A stretch of DNA of 64,000 nucleotides from Mycolicibacterium cosmeticum (lineage in GTDB: Bacteria; Actinomycetota; Actinomycetes; Mycobacteriales; Mycobacteriaceae). Positions 18,312-27,530 of the stretch are shown piece by piece. The notes below the pieces were generated by a model. It searched no databases and was not told the origin of the DNA. It saw nothing but the letters and a program-made list of their open reading frames with translations. The translations under genes were made by a program, and so were the position numbers. Every line of letters begins with the position of its first letter. Within the stretch, counting starts at the first letter, position 1. Where the stretch lies: positions 1,178,001 through 1,242,000 of the forward strand of contig NZ_CCBB010000003.1 in NCBI RefSeq assembly GCF_000613185.1, written 5' to 3'.

Positions 18312-19154
18312 TCAGCAGGGACAACCCGGATGCCGGGACCAGCGCCGCGCCAGCACCGAGCCGCTGCCGACGTCGAACTCCAGGGTGGTGTCCAGCGTCA
18401 TCGGCGGTTCCGGGGCGTCCAGTGCGTCGCTCTCGCCGGAGCGCATGGCACTGACCACCCGGTCCACCTGATTCAGCGCCAGCGCGGCCGTGCCCATCAG
18501 GGTGGCGCGATCGGCGGCGCCGACGGTGTGCCGCAACTGGGCGGCGACCGCCGGCCAGGCGGCGTCCCGGTCCCGGCGGTGCCGGTCGGCGCAGGCCAGG
18601 CACGACGTCACACCGGGGATCACCAGCGGTCCCACCAGCCCCGTACCGTCGCGGATCCGCACCGGCAGGTGCGGCAGCGCGGCCGCATGCAGATCGCGCA
18701 CCACCCGCGGATCGGCGACCAGGGCATCGGTGAGCAGCACCAGGTCGGCGTGATCGGTGCTCACGACGGCATGCGGCCGGCTGCTCTGGGTGACGCGGTT
18801 GCCCGAGCATCTCAGCGCACCGGTCAGCAGGTCCGACAGCGGCCCACGACCGTGGATGCGGATGGTCACCGTCCGTGCCGCGGGGCGGCCGGCGGTCAGC
18901 ACGCCCGCCTGGCGCAGCGCATCGAGCAGATCGCTCAGGGCGGACTCCGGCACTCCCAGCCTGGCGGCCCGCTCCGACAGTTCGGCCCTGGTGACCGCGG
19001 CCTGCATACCGCGCAGCAGGGTGGCCAGCGCAGCGGCGCCGATACCGGCCGGGGGATGCACCACCACGGCGCGGCGCGGATCCCAGCCCACCTGCACGGT
19101 GTCATCCGGGCGCAGCAGCACCGGCATCGACGGGTTGAGCAGATAGCGCCTCAT
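18312..19154 (-). CDS. TOMM precursor-binding / E1-like (ThiF-related) protein, orphan
   Basis: 280 residues. The C-terminal half has GVTSCLACADRHRRDRDAAWP, closely resembling the CLxCxxxHRxDRDPxWP signature of E1-like cyclodehydratase partner proteins of thiazole/oxazole-modified peptide pathways, and ends HPGCPC. The two Cys pairs (C-x2-C and C-x-C) probably hold a zinc. The N-terminal half (about 20-100) has a winged-helix-like region (TRAELSERAARLGVPESALSDLL), fitting the leader-peptide-binding domain. No YcaO, dehydrogenase or precursor gene is nearby, so it is an orphan. It starts 17 nt upstream of the UbiB-like gene and is probably co-transcribed with it. Confidence 0.7.
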   Translation of the reverse strand: MRRYLLNPSMPVLLRPDDTVQVGWDPRRAVVVHPPAGIGAAALATLLRGMQAAVTRAELSERAARLGVPESALSDLLDALRQAGVLTAGRPAARTVTIRIHGRGPLSDLLTGALRCSGNRVTQSSRPHAVVSTDHADLVLLTDALVADPRVVRDLHAAALPHLPVRIRDGTGLVGPLVIPGVTSCLACADRHRRDRDAAWPAVAAQLRHTVGAADRATLMGTAALALNQVDRVVSAMRSGESDALDAPEPPMTLDTTLEFDVGSGSVLARRWSRHPGCPC

Positions 19155-19189
19155 GCACCGACTGTGCCACGGTCGGGCGGGCGCCCGTT

Positions 19190-20545
19190 TCAGTTATCCA
19201 CAGGCCCGTCGGAGCCGGGCTCCCCGTCGTCTTCGAGCTCGGCCAGCGCCTGGTCGATGCCGGAGGTGTCGCCGCCGATGGCCCGGTCGATGAACGCGGC
19301 CGGCTCGTCGAGGTCGTCCGCGCCGGGCAAGAGGTCGGGATGCTGCCAGACGGCGTCGCGGGCGTCGGCGCCGACGGCATCGGTCAGCTTCTCCCACAGC
19401 ACCGCGGCCTCCCGCAGCTTGCGCGGCCGCAACTCCAGGCCCACCAGCGTGGCGAAGGTCTGCTCGGCCGGGCCGCCGGTGGCCCGGCGCCGGCGCAGCA
19501 TCTCCGACAGCGCCGCGGTACCGGGGATCCGGTCACCCAGCGCGGCGGTCACCACGGTCTGCACCCAGCCCTCGATGAGGGCGAGCAGGGTTTCCAGCCG
19601 CTCCAGCGCGGCGACCTGTTCGGGGGTGGCCTTCGGTTCGAAGATGCCCTGGTTCAGCAGTTGTTCCATGGCGGCCGGGTCGGCCAGCGCGGCCGGGTTG
19701 ATACCGCTGGCCAGATCCTCGATCCCGCTCATGTCGATCTTCATGCCCTTGGCGAACGCCTCGACGGCGCTGAGCAACTGGCTCGACAGCCACGGGACGT
19801 GGCTGAACAGCCGGTGGTGGGCGGCCTCGCGGGCGGCCAGGAAGGTCAGCACCTCGCTGCGCGGCTGCTCCAGGCCTTCCGACAGGCTCTCGACGGCTTC
19901 GGGCAGCAGCGCCGCCACGCCCTTGGGCCCCAACGGCAGGCCGATGTCGGTGGAGGTCAGCACCTCCTTGGACAGCTTGCCCAGCGCCTGGCCGAGCTGG
20001 CTGCCGAAGGCCATGCCGCCCATCTGCGACATCATCGCCAGCAGCGGGCCGGCCATGGTCTTGGCTTCCTCGGGCAGCGCCGAGGCCCACACCGTGGAGA
20101 TCTGCTCGGCGACCGGGTCACACAACCGCTTCCAGGTGCCCAGCGTGTTGTCGATCCAGTCGGTGGGGGTCCACGCCACCGCCTTGGTGGTGCCGGCCGG
20201 CAGCGCCGTCACCCCGTCGAGCCAGGTCTCGGCCAGGTGCACGGCGTCGGCGATCGCGGTGCCGGTCTTCTCCGAGACCGGGGCGACGAATCCGATCGAG
20301 CTGGACGCCAGCTGACGGGCCAGGTCGTAGTTGACCGGACCGGCCTGCTGGCCGGTGTTCATCACATTGCCTGCGCCGCTGAACATTTCGCCGAGCTTGG
20401 TGAAGATCTGGCCCAGATCGGCCATATCGAAGCCCGCACCGCCCAGCCCGAACGGGTCCGAGCCCGATCCCGGGCCGGGGTTTTCTTTGCGCTTGTCACG
20501 CTCGGGGTCGTCCCCGCTGGAGAAGCCGAAGGGCAGGTCAGCCAT
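19190..20545 (-). CDS. DUF2342 (zincin-like) protein
   Basis: 451 residues from ATG 20545 (a GTG 18 nt upstream is possible). The N-terminus is Gly/Asp-rich and unfolded (PGSGSDPFGLGGAGFD). The long helical body is typical of the DUF2342 family, usually labelled zinc-dependent metalloprotease. The expected HExxH reads REAAHHRLFSH (in FLAAREAAHHRL), so the first His is Arg while Glu and second His remain. Protease activity is therefore doubtful. The order UbiB-like, E1-like, DUF2342, divergent PDZ-Lon protease matches mycobacterial Rv3197-Rv3194c. No signal peptide is seen; it is likely cytosolic. Confidence 0.82.
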   Translation of the reverse strand: MADLPFGFSSGDDPERDKRKENPGPGSGSDPFGLGGAGFDMADLGQIFTKLGEMFSGAGNVMNTGQQAGPVNYDLARQLASSSIGFVAPVSEKTGTAIADAVHLAETWLDGVTALPAGTTKAVAWTPTDWIDNTLGTWKRLCDPVAEQISTVWASALPEEAKTMAGPLLAMMSQMGGMAFGSQLGQALGKLSKEVLTSTDIGLPLGPKGVAALLPEAVESLSEGLEQPRSEVLTFLAAREAAHHRLFSHVPWLSSQLLSAVEAFAKGMKIDMSGIEDLASGINPAALADPAAMEQLLNQGIFEPKATPEQVAALERLETLLALIEGWVQTVVTAALGDRIPGTAALSEMLRRRRATGGPAEQTFATLVGLELRPRKLREAAVLWEKLTDAVGADARDAVWQHPDLLPGADDLDEPAAFIDRAIGGDTSGIDQALAELEDDGEPGSDGPVDN

Positions 20546-20626
20546 GACTTCAACGGTACTCACCCCCGGCGGCGCGGGTGGGGCCGCGGGTCACGCTGTG
20601 GGTGAACGCGCTCTACTGTGGGCGGC

Positions 20627-21667
20627 GTGAACAGGCGGATTATGACGCTGGTGGTGGCGCTGGTGCCGATCGTGGCGTTCGGTGTGCTGCTGTCGTTGGT
20701 GACGGTCCCATACGTGTCGCTGGGCCCCGGGCCGACGTTCAACACCCTCGGTGAGGTGGACGGCAAGCAGGTCGTCGACATCAAGAGCACCGATGGCACC
20801 GGCGGCTCGATCGTCCACCCCACCTCGGGCCACCTGAACATGACCACGGTGTCCCAGCGCGACGGCCTGACCCTGGGCGAGGCCTTGGCGCTCTGGATGT
20901 CCGGACGCGACCAGCTGGTGCCGCGCGATCTGGTGTATCCGCCGGACAAGTCCAAGGACGAGATCGATAAGGCCAACACCAACGAGTTCAAGTCCTCGGA
21001 GGACAACGCCGAATACGCCGCGCTGTCCTTCCTGAAATACCCCAAGGCGGTGACCGTGGAGTCGGTGACCGACCCCGGCCCGTCGGCGGGCAAGCTGCAG
21101 GACGGCGACGCCATCGACATGGTCAACAACGTCGCGGTACCCGATATGGCGGCCTTCCAGGCGATCGTCAAGGCCACCAAGCCCGGCGAACAGATGGTCA
21201 TCGACTACCGCCGGAAGAACCAGCCCGCCGGCACCGTCACCATCACACTGGGTTCCAATCCCGACCGCCCGCACGGGTTCCTCGGCATCGGGGTGCTGGA
21301 CGCGCCGTGGGCGCCGTTCGACATCGAGTTCAACCTCGCCAATATCGGCGGCCCCTCGGCCGGGCTGATGTTCAGTCTCGCCGTCGTCGACAAGCTCACC
21401 ACCGGCGACCTCAACGGTGGCAAGTTCGTCGCCGGCACCGGCACCATCAGCGCCGACGGCGCGGTCGGCCCGATCGGTGGCATCACGCACAAGATGATGG
21501 CCGCCCAGGACGCCGGTGCCACCGTGTTCCTGGTGCCCGCCGACAACTGCGACGAGGCGTTGACGGCCCGCGATGATCGGCTGCAGCTGGTCAAGGTGGA
21601 CACCCTGACCGCTGCTGTGGACGCCCTGCACACCATTTCTGCCGGCGGCGAACCACCCCGATGCTGA
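20627..21667 (+). CDS. Membrane-anchored PDZ/Lon-like serine protease (YlbL type)
   Basis: 346 residues from GTG 20627 (MNRRIMTL). A single N-terminal membrane span (LVVALVPIVAFGVLLSLVTV) is followed by an extracellular part: a PDZ domain (about 135-200; VTDPGPSAGKLQDGDAIDMV), then a Lon proteolytic domain with the Ser-Lys dyad, S244 in IGGPSAGLMFS and K289 in GGITHKMMAA, 45 residues apart as in Lon. Relatives in Bacillus help clear membrane or secreted proteins. Here it is divergent from DUF2342 and 87 nt before UPF0182, the normal mycobacterial order. Confidence 0.9.
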   Translation: MNRRIMTLVVALVPIVAFGVLLSLVTVPYVSLGPGPTFNTLGEVDGKQVVDIKSTDGTGGSIVHPTSGHLNMTTVSQRDGLTLGEALALWMSGRDQLVPRDLVYPPDKSKDEIDKANTNEFKSSEDNAEYAALSFLKYPKAVTVESVTDPGPSAGKLQDGDAIDMVNNVAVPDMAAFQAIVKATKPGEQMVIDYRRKNQPAGTVTITLGSNPDRPHGFLGIGVLDAPWAPFDIEFNLANIGGPSAGLMFSLAVVDKLTTGDLNGGKFVAGTGTISADGAVGPIGGITHKMMAAQDAGATVFLVPADNCDEALTARDDRLQLVKVDTLTAAVDALHTISAGGEPPRC

Positions 21668-21754
21668 GAATGCGCTTGGCAGGCCATGCGTAGAGTTGGT
21701 GCAGTTGAGGCCCCAGACGTGCCGGCGGCCACGGACCAGGAGTGGAGTTGACGA

Positions 21755-24751
21755 GTGGGTATGCGGCCCGCGGCGCGAATGCCGAAGCTGACACGACGTA
21801 GCCGGATCCTCATCGCGGTGGCCCTGGCCGTCGTCTTACTGCTGTTGGTGGGGCCACGGCTGATCGACACCTACGTCGACTGGCTCTGGTTCGGCGAACT
21901 GGGCTACCGGTCGGTGTTCACCACCCGGCTGTTCACCGAGATCGTGCTGGCCCTGGTGGCCGCGGTGGTCATCGGTGCCCTGGTGTTCGCCGGGATGACG
22001 CTGGCCTACCGGACGCGGCCGGTGTTCGTACCCACCAACGGGCCCAACGACCCGATCGCGCGGTACCGCACCACGGTGATGAGCCGGCTGCGACTGTTCG
22101 GTATCGGCATCCCGGTGCTCATCGGTCTGGCCGCGGGCGCGTTCGCCTGGAACTCCTGGACCACGGTGCAGTTGTTCCTGCACGGCGGCGATTTCGGGGT
22201 CACCGATCCGCAGTTCGGCCGCGACCTCGGTTTCTACGCCTTCGACCTGCCGTTCTACCGGTGGGTGCTGAGCTTCCTGTTCTTCGGCGTGTTCTTGGCC
22301 TTTCTGGCAAACCTGGTGGGGCACTACCTGTTCGGCGGGATCCGGCTGTCCGGACGCACCGGTGCACTCAGCCGGGCGGCGCGCATCCAGCTGGTGTCGC
22401 TGGCCGGCACCCTGGTGTTGTTCAAGGCGGCGGCCTACTGGCTGGACCGTTATGAGCTGCTGAGCAATACCCGCGGCGGCAAACCGTTCACCGGCGCCGG
22501 CTACACCGATATCAACGCGGTGCTGCCGGCCAAGCTGATCCTGCTCGCCATCGCGTTGATCTGCGCGGCCGCGGTGTTCTCCGCGCTGGTATTGCGCGAC
22601 CTGCGGATCCCCGCCATCGGCCTGGTGCTGCTGCTGCTGTCCTCGTTGATCGTCGGCGCGGGCTGGCCCATGATCGTCGAGCAGTTCAGCGTCAAACCCA
22701 ATGCGGCGCAGAAGGAAAGCGAATACATCAGCCGCAGCATCACGGCCACCAGGCAGGCGTACGGGCTGACCGATGCGACGGTCACCTACCGCGATTACAG
22801 CGGCAACTCGCAGGCCACCGCCCAGCAGGTGGCCGCCGACCGCGCCACCACGTCGAACATCCGGCTGCTGGACCCGACCATCGTCAGCCCGGCCTTCACC
22901 CAGTTCCAGCAGGGCAAGAACTTCTACAGTTTCCCCGAGCAGCTGTCCATGGACCGCTATGTCGGACCGGACGGCAACCTGCGCGACTTCGTCGTCGCCG
23001 CCCGCGAACTCAACCCGGAACGGCTGATCGACAACCAGCGCGACTGGATCAACCGGCACACCGTCTACACGCACGGCAACGGTTTCATCGCCTCGCCGGC
23101 CAACACGGTGCGCGGTATCGCCAACGACCCCAACCAGAACGGCGGCTACCCGGAGTTCCTGGCCAGCGTGGTCGGCGCCAACGGCGGCGTGGTGTCGCCC
23201 GGGCCCGCGCCGCTGGATCAGCCGCGCATCTACTTCGGCCCGGTGATCGCCAGCGCCCCCGGTGATTACGCGATCGTCGGCCGCAACGGCGGTGACCGCG
23301 AGTACGACTACGAGACCAACACCGAGACCAAGAACTACACCTACACCGGTGCCGGTGGGGTGCCGATCGGCAACTGGCTGGCCCGCAGCCTGTTCGCGGC
23401 CAAGTTCGCCGAGCGCAACTTCTTGTTCTCCAACGTGATCGGCTCCAACAGCAAGATCCTGTTCAACCGCGACCCGTCCGAGCGCGTCGAGGCGGTGGCA
23501 CCGTGGCTGACCACCGACAACGGGGTGTACCCGGCCATCGTGAACAAGCGACTGGTGTGGATCGTCGACGGTTACACCACGCTGGACAACTACCCGTACT
23601 CGGAGCTGACGTCGCTGTCGAGTGCCACCATCGACTCCAACGAGGTGGCCGTGAACCGGCTGCTGCCGGACAAGCAGGTGTCCTACATCCGCAACTCGGT
23701 GAAGGCCACCGTCGACGCCTACGACGGCACCGTGACGCTGTACGCACAGGACGAGAACGATCCGGTGCTCAAGGCGTGGATGGCCGTGTTCCCGGGCACC
23801 GTCAAGCCCAAGAGCGACATCTCCCCGGAACTGCAGGCCCACCTGCGTTACCCCGAGGACCTGTTCAAGGTGCAGCGCCAGCTGTTGGCCCGCTACCACG
23901 TCAACGACCCGGTGACGTTCTTCTCCACCTCGGACTTCTGGGACGTGCCGCTGGATCCCAACCCGACCGCCAGCAGCTACCAGCCGCCGTACTACATCGT
24001 CGCCAAAGACATTGCCAAGAACGACAATTCGTCGTCGTTCCAGCTGACCAGCGCGATGAACCGGTTCCGGCGGGACTTCCTGGCCGCCTACATCAGCGCC
24101 AGCTCTGATCCGGCCACGTACGGCAAGATCACCGTGCTGACCATCCCGGGTCAGGTCAACGGGCCCAAGTTGGCGTTCAACGCGATCAGCACCGATACCG
24201 CGGTCAGCCAGGACCTCGGTGTCATCGGCCGGGACAACCAGAACCGGATCCGCTGGGGCAACCTGTTGACCCTGCCGGTCAGCGACGGTGGCCTGCTCTA
24301 CGTGGCGCCGGTGTACGCCTCGCCGGGCGCCAGCGATGCCGCCTCGTCGTACCCGCGGCTGATCCGGGTGGCGATGATGTACAACGACAAGGTCGGCTAC
24401 GGCCCGACCGTCGGGGACGCGCTCACCGAGATCTTCGGCCAGGGTGCGGCGGCCACGGCCACCGGGCCGGCGCCCGCCGACGCGAAACCACCCACGGCAC
24501 CGCCGGCAGCGGGCCAGCAGCCCCCGGCCGCGCCGCCGCGGCAGGGCCAGGCACCCGAGGTGCCCGTCCCGGTGGCGGCCGTCCCCGGTGGCGGCGTCCA
24601 GCTGTCGCCCGCCAAAGCCGCAGCGCTGCAGGACGTCAACAATGCGCTCGACGCGGTGCAGCAGGCGCAGCGCGACGGCAATTTCGCGGACTACGGTAGC
24701 GCCCTGCAGAAGCTCGACGACGCGATGAACAAGTACCGCGACACCAAGTAG
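21755..24751 (+). CDS. UPF0182 family large membrane protein
   Basis: 998 residues from GTG 21755 (the peptide [20 protein letters not shown] agrees with known family N-termini; ATG 21761 is the alternative). About seven membrane spans fill the first 310 residues (for example [38 protein letters not shown]). A large extracytoplasmic region follows, with many NP/YP/W motifs such as [18 protein letters not shown] Pro/Ala-rich linker (about 905-955) precedes a short coiled coil ([19 protein letters not shown]). The function is unknown; the family is universal in actinobacteria. It ends just before a 14-bp inverted repeat. Confidence 0.9.
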   Translation: MGMRPAARMPKLTRRSRILIAVALAVVLLLLVGPRLIDTYVDWLWFGELGYRSVFTTRLFTEIVLALVAAVVIGALVFAGMTLAYRTRPVFVPTNGPNDPIARYRTTVMSRLRLFGIGIPVLIGLAAGAFAWNSWTTVQLFLHGGDFGVTDPQFGRDLGFYAFDLPFYRWVLSFLFFGVFLAFLANLVGHYLFGGIRLSGRTGALSRAARIQLVSLAGTLVLFKAAAYWLDRYELLSNTRGGKPFTGAGYTDINAVLPAKLILLAIALICAAAVFSALVLRDLRIPAIGLVLLLLSSLIVGAGWPMIVEQFSVKPNAAQKESEYISRSITATRQAYGLTDATVTYRDYSGNSQATAQQVAADRATTSNIRLLDPTIVSPAFTQFQQGKNFYSFPEQLSMDRYVGPDGNLRDFVVAARELNPERLIDNQRDWINRHTVYTHGNGFIASPANTVRGIANDPNQNGGYPEFLASVVGANGGVVSPGPAPLDQPRIYFGPVIASAPGDYAIVGRNGGDREYDYETNTETKNYTYTGAGGVPIGNWLARSLFAAKFAERNFLFSNVIGSNSKILFNRDPSERVEAVAPWLTTDNGVYPAIVNKRLVWIVDGYTTLDNYPYSELTSLSSATIDSNEVAVNRLLPDKQVSYIRNSVKATVDAYDGTVTLYAQDENDPVLKAWMAVFPGTVKPKSDISPELQAHLRYPEDLFKVQRQLLARYHVNDPVTFFSTSDFWDVPLDPNPTASSYQPPYYIVAKDIAKNDNSSSFQLTSAMNRFRRDFLAAYISASSDPATYGKITVLTIPGQVNGPKLAFNAISTDTAVSQDLGVIGRDNQNRIRWGNLLTLPVSDGGLLYVAPVYASPGASDAASSYPRLIRVAMMYNDKVGYGPTVGDALTEIFGQGAAATATGPAPADAKPPTAPPAAGQQPPAAPPRQGQAPEVPVPVAAVPGGGVQLSPAKAAALQDVNNALDAVQQAQRDGNFADYGSALQKLDDAMNKYRDTK

Positions 24752-24762
24752 GCCGCAACCGC

Positions 24763-24821
24763 CGGTTTGTGCGGTTTCCTGCGCAACGCGCCGCCGCGCG
24801 CGTATGGAACCGCACAAACCG
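24763..24821 (+). terminator. Long inverted repeat after UPF0182
   Basis: CGGTTTGTGCGGTT (24763-24776) is exactly repeated in reverse as AACCGCACAAACCG (24808-24821), with a 31-nt GC-rich spacer that itself contains CGCCGCCGCGCG. It begins 11 nt after the stop codon. The likely role is a terminator without a U-tail; a small palindromic mobile repeat is also possible. Confidence 0.5.
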
Positions 24822-24871
24822 CGGCCCACTTGAACTGCATTCCAAGAACTTCCCAAGTGGGGTTGTGGATC

Positions 24872-24900
24872 CTTTCGCCGTCATACGCGCACGGTGAAAG
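24872..24900 (+). promoter_or_regulatory. Hairpin overlapping the ribosome site of the flavin oxidase gene
   Basis: CTTTCGCCGT (24872-24881) can pair with ACGGTGAAAG (24891-24900; one G-U wobble), leaving a 9-nt loop. The right arm contains the start of the GAAAGGA ribosome site (24896-24902), 8 nt before ATG 24908. It could hide the site in RNA or be a DNA operator. Confidence 0.35.
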
Positions 24901-24907
24901 GACTCCG

Positions 24908-26302
24908 ATGACCCTGGCCGACACTCTCGGCGACCCCCTGTCGACTCTGCCCGACCACTTCAGCGCGTTGGTCGCGCTGCCCGGCGAACCGGGCTACGAG
25001 CGCTGCGCCCCATGGAATCTCGCGGCGACGGTGCAGCCGGCGGCGGTGGTGTTGGCCACGGCGCCGCACCACGTCGCCGAGGCGGTCCGGTTCGCCGCCG
25101 GACACGGCCTGCGGGTCACGGTCCAGGCGACCGGGCACGGGGCCACCGCGATCGACGACGACACCATCCTGGTGCTCACCTCGGCGATGACCGAATGCAT
25201 GGTCGACGTCACCGACCGCACCGCGCGGGTGGCCGCGGGCGCCACCTGGCAGCAGGTGATCGACGCCGCGGCCCCGCACGGCCTTGCGCCGCTGTGCGGC
25301 TCGGCGCCGAGCGTGGGCGTGGTGGGCTTCCTCACCGGCGCGGGTGTCGGCCCGCTGGCGCGCAGCGTCGGGGTGTCCTCGGATTACGTGCGGTCCTTCG
25401 ACGTGGTCACCGGGGCGGGGGAGTTGCTGCACGTGACACCGGATCAGCATGCCGAGCTGTTCTGGGGGCTGCGCGGCGGTAAGGCGACGCTGGGCATCGT
25501 CACCGCGGTGGAGATCGAGCTGCTGCCGATCCCGGAATTCTACGGTGGCGCCTTGTATTTCGACGGCGCCGACGCACCGGCGGTGCTGCGCGCCTGGTAC
25601 GGCTGGTGCGCCGGGTTGCCCGAGAACGTCAACACCTCGATCGCACTGCAACACCTGCCGCCGCTGCCCGGGGTGCCCGAGCCGCTGGCCGGCCGGCTGA
25701 CGGTCGCCGTCCGGTATGCCGCGCTCGACGACTTCGACGAGGCCGCAACGCTTTTGGAGCCACTGCGGGGCGCGAGAACGCCGGTGCTGGACACCGTCGG
25801 GGTGCTGCCGTACGCGGCGATCGGCGCCGTGCACGCCGATCCGGTCGATCCGATGCCGGTGTACGAGGATCAGACGTTGCTGCGCGAGCTGACGTCCGAG
25901 GTGATCGACATCCTGCTGGCGGCGGCCGGGCCGGGATCGGCCTCGGTGCAGACCATCGTGGAGGTTCGGATGCTCGGCGGTGCCTATGCGCGGCAGGCCC
26001 AGCACAGCAGTGCGTTCTGCCACCGCAATGCCGCCTACGCGGTCACCACGATCGGGGTGCCGGCCGGCGCGACGGCGGAGCTGGTGCCGGCCCAGGCGCG
26101 TGCCCTGATGCGGGCGCTGGCGCCGTGGTCGACGGGAGGCCTGCTGCCCAATTTCGCGCCGTCGGCCGATCCGCAACGGCTCGCGCGGGTGTACGACGAA
26201 CAGACCCGGGACTGGCTGGCCGCCCTGGCCGACCGGTACGACCCCGAGCGGGTGTTCCGCACCGGTCAGGTGGTGCGTTCGGAGCCCCAAAACCACCTCT
26301 GA
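24908..26302 (+). CDS. FAD-linked oxidase, berberine-bridge (BBE) type
   Basis: 464 residues from ATG 24908. An N-terminal PCMH-type FAD domain (about 35-205) is shown by APHHVAEAVRFAAGHGLRVTVQATGHGAT, where the His of ATGHGA is the usual covalent FAD position, and CGSAPSVGVVGFLTGAGVGPLARSVG. The C-terminal BBE motif is NFAPSADPQRLARVYDEQTRDWLAALADRYDPERVFRTG. Such enzymes oxidise sugars, alkaloid-like compounds or alcohols with O2. No signal peptide is seen. The gene stands alone between UPF0182 and the initiator tRNA. The in-frame extension upstream (to 24767) covers the inverted repeats and is not used. Confidence 0.85.
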   Translation: MTLADTLGDPLSTLPDHFSALVALPGEPGYERCAPWNLAATVQPAAVVLATAPHHVAEAVRFAAGHGLRVTVQATGHGATAIDDDTILVLTSAMTECMVDVTDRTARVAAGATWQQVIDAAAPHGLAPLCGSAPSVGVVGFLTGAGVGPLARSVGVSSDYVRSFDVVTGAGELLHVTPDQHAELFWGLRGGKATLGIVTAVEIELLPIPEFYGGALYFDGADAPAVLRAWYGWCAGLPENVNTSIALQHLPPLPGVPEPLAGRLTVAVRYAALDDFDEAATLLEPLRGARTPVLDTVGVLPYAAIGAVHADPVDPMPVYEDQTLLRELTSEVIDILLAAAGPGSASVQTIVEVRMLGGAYARQAQHSSAFCHRNAAYAVTTIGVPAGATAELVPAQARALMRALAPWSTGGLLPNFAPSADPQRLARVYDEQTRDWLAALADRYDPERVFRTGQVVRSEPQNHL

Positions 26303-26353
26303 TCACACGATTTGGAGCTGCGCGCACCCCTTCGGTAACGTTGTGTTCACCGA

Positions 26354-26427
26354 CGCGGGGTGGAGCAGCTCGGTAGCTCGCTGGGCTCATAACCCAGAGG
26401 TCGCAGGTTCGAATCCTGTCCCCGCTA
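26354..26427 (+). tRNA. Initiator tRNA-Met (anticodon CAT)
   Basis: A 74-nt cloverleaf. The acceptor arms are CGCGGGG (26354-26360) and CCCCGCT (26420-26426), with A73 at 26427. The anticodon stem CTGGG/CCCAG contains the three consecutive G-C pairs that mark initiators, loop CTCATAA with CAT anticodon. The T arm is GCAGGTTCGAATCCTGT. The first pair is an unpaired C1-T72, the initiator-specific mismatch. CCA is not encoded (CTA follows). Confidence 0.95.
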
Positions 26428-26434
26428 CTAGTGG

Positions 26435-26468
26435 AAACGGCCCCCGGAGATTTTTCCGGGGGCCGTTT
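26435..26468 (+). terminator. Terminator of the initiator tRNA
   Basis: AAACGGCCCCCGG (26435-26447) pairs with CCGGGGGCCGTTT (26455-26467), a 13-bp stem with a short AGATTTT loop, followed by TTCG. It is a clear strong hairpin right after the tRNA. Confidence 0.85.
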
Positions 26469-26721
26469 TCGTGCCCGCTGAGAACGTCCTCGCTTGGACA
26501 CTGACCATCGCGGGACCATCCCGCGTGGCGCAGCTCGGTCACGGTCCATGAGGACTGCCTGGCAGCAGCCCGCCAGTCGGGCCACGCGCAGCCGGGGCCG
26601 CAGCGGGCTTGATGCGTTGGTCGCATCAGCTAGCCGGACGACGTTTACTCCAAGCTGCCCCACGGCACCGGTTCCGCTTGCGTGAGCGGTCTTTCGCGAT
26701 GTCCCGGTCTAGGCTTGCGCC
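26469..26721. other. Intergenic region without a supported gene
   Basis: No convincing frame or ribosome site on either strand. It holds a small perfect palindrome GCGGGACCATCCCGC (26510-26524) and GTCCTC/GAGGAC arms nearby. The last 60 nt before GTG 26722 must contain the GntR promoter, but no clear -35/-10 pair was seen. Confidence 0.4.
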
Positions 26722-27342
26722 GTGGTTGAACCTTTGTCTCCCGTCGAATCGACCGGTGATTCGATCGCGCATGCGCTACGCGAAGACATCCTTGCCGGGC
26801 GACTGAGCGGTGGTGACCGCCTGGTTGAGGAGGCGTTGGCCAAGCAGTTCGGTGTATCCAGGATCCCGGTTCGCGAAGCCTTGACGCGGTTGCAGTCCGA
26901 GGGTTTCGTACGCATCGTGCGGCACAAGGGCGCCACGGTGTCGGAGACGATGCTCACCGACAGTCGTGAGCTACTGCAGATTCGACGTGGTCTGGAGATC
27001 TTGGCCGCGCAGCTGGCCGCGCAGAACCGCGGTGGCACCGTGGCCGCCGAACTCGCCGAGGTTGCCGACGACGAGGCGACGACCGACGATCACTCGCCGT
27101 TCCACGAATTGGTGGCGGCGGCGTCCGGTAATCGGCAACTGATGGAGCTGCTGGCGTCGGTGAACCGTCGGGTGCAGTGGGGTCTCGGGCACAATCCGGT
27201 CGCATCCATCGGGGATCACCGCATCCTGGCGATGGCCATCCTGAGCGGATCAGCTGTTCAGGCTGGGTACCTCATGGATGAGCATCTGCAGCGCGACGAG
27301 CGCTACTTCGCGGAGAAGTTCGAACACGACACTGACGAGTGA
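26722..27342 (+). CDS. GntR-family regulator, FCD (FadR) subgroup
   Basis: 206 residues from GTG 26722. The N-terminal winged helix is of GntR type (ALREDILAGRLSGGDRLVEEALAKQF, then RIPVREALTRLQSEGFV, about 12-70). The C-terminal all-helical FCD ligand domain has the metal/ligand residues in SPFHELVAAASGNRQLMELL and the closing HRILAMAILSG. FCD regulators usually repress adjacent catabolic genes and release DNA on binding an acid ligand. It precedes an MFS transporter and two enzyme-like genes in the same direction, so those are the likely targets. A GTATAC-centred palindrome lies downstream in the intergenic gap. Confidence 0.9.
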   Translation: MVEPLSPVESTGDSIAHALREDILAGRLSGGDRLVEEALAKQFGVSRIPVREALTRLQSEGFVRIVRHKGATVSETMLTDSRELLQIRRGLEILAAQLAAQNRGGTVAAELAEVADDEATTDDHSPFHELVAAASGNRQLMELLASVNRRVQWGLGHNPVASIGDHRILAMAILSGSAVQAGYLMDEHLQRDERYFAEKFEHDTDE

Positions 27343-27350
27343 CACGGCTC

Positions 27351-27438
27351 GATTGTTTAACAATCTGACGGTAGTTTTCACGTATGTAACGTAAAATCCC
27401 TGCTGGGAAATCGGCTCGTTACAGATTTCGTATACAAA
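27351..27438. promoter_or_regulatory. Two palindromes between GntR and MFS genes (candidate operators)
   Basis: GATTGTTTAACAATC (27351-27365) is a perfect 7-1-7 palindrome. TTTCGTATACAAA (27426-27438) has a GTATAC centre, close to the TTGTATACAA type bound by many FCD regulators. Both lie in an AT-rich 188-nt gap, in contrast with the surrounding DNA, just upstream of the transporter gene. Confidence 0.5.
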
Positions 27439-27530
27439 TTGGTGCAGCACGGTTGGAGTCAGGGACGACTTGCGATCGGCTCACCGACAGGCCCTCTGCC
27501 GGTGTCATCGCGATCACCCGGAGAACTGTC

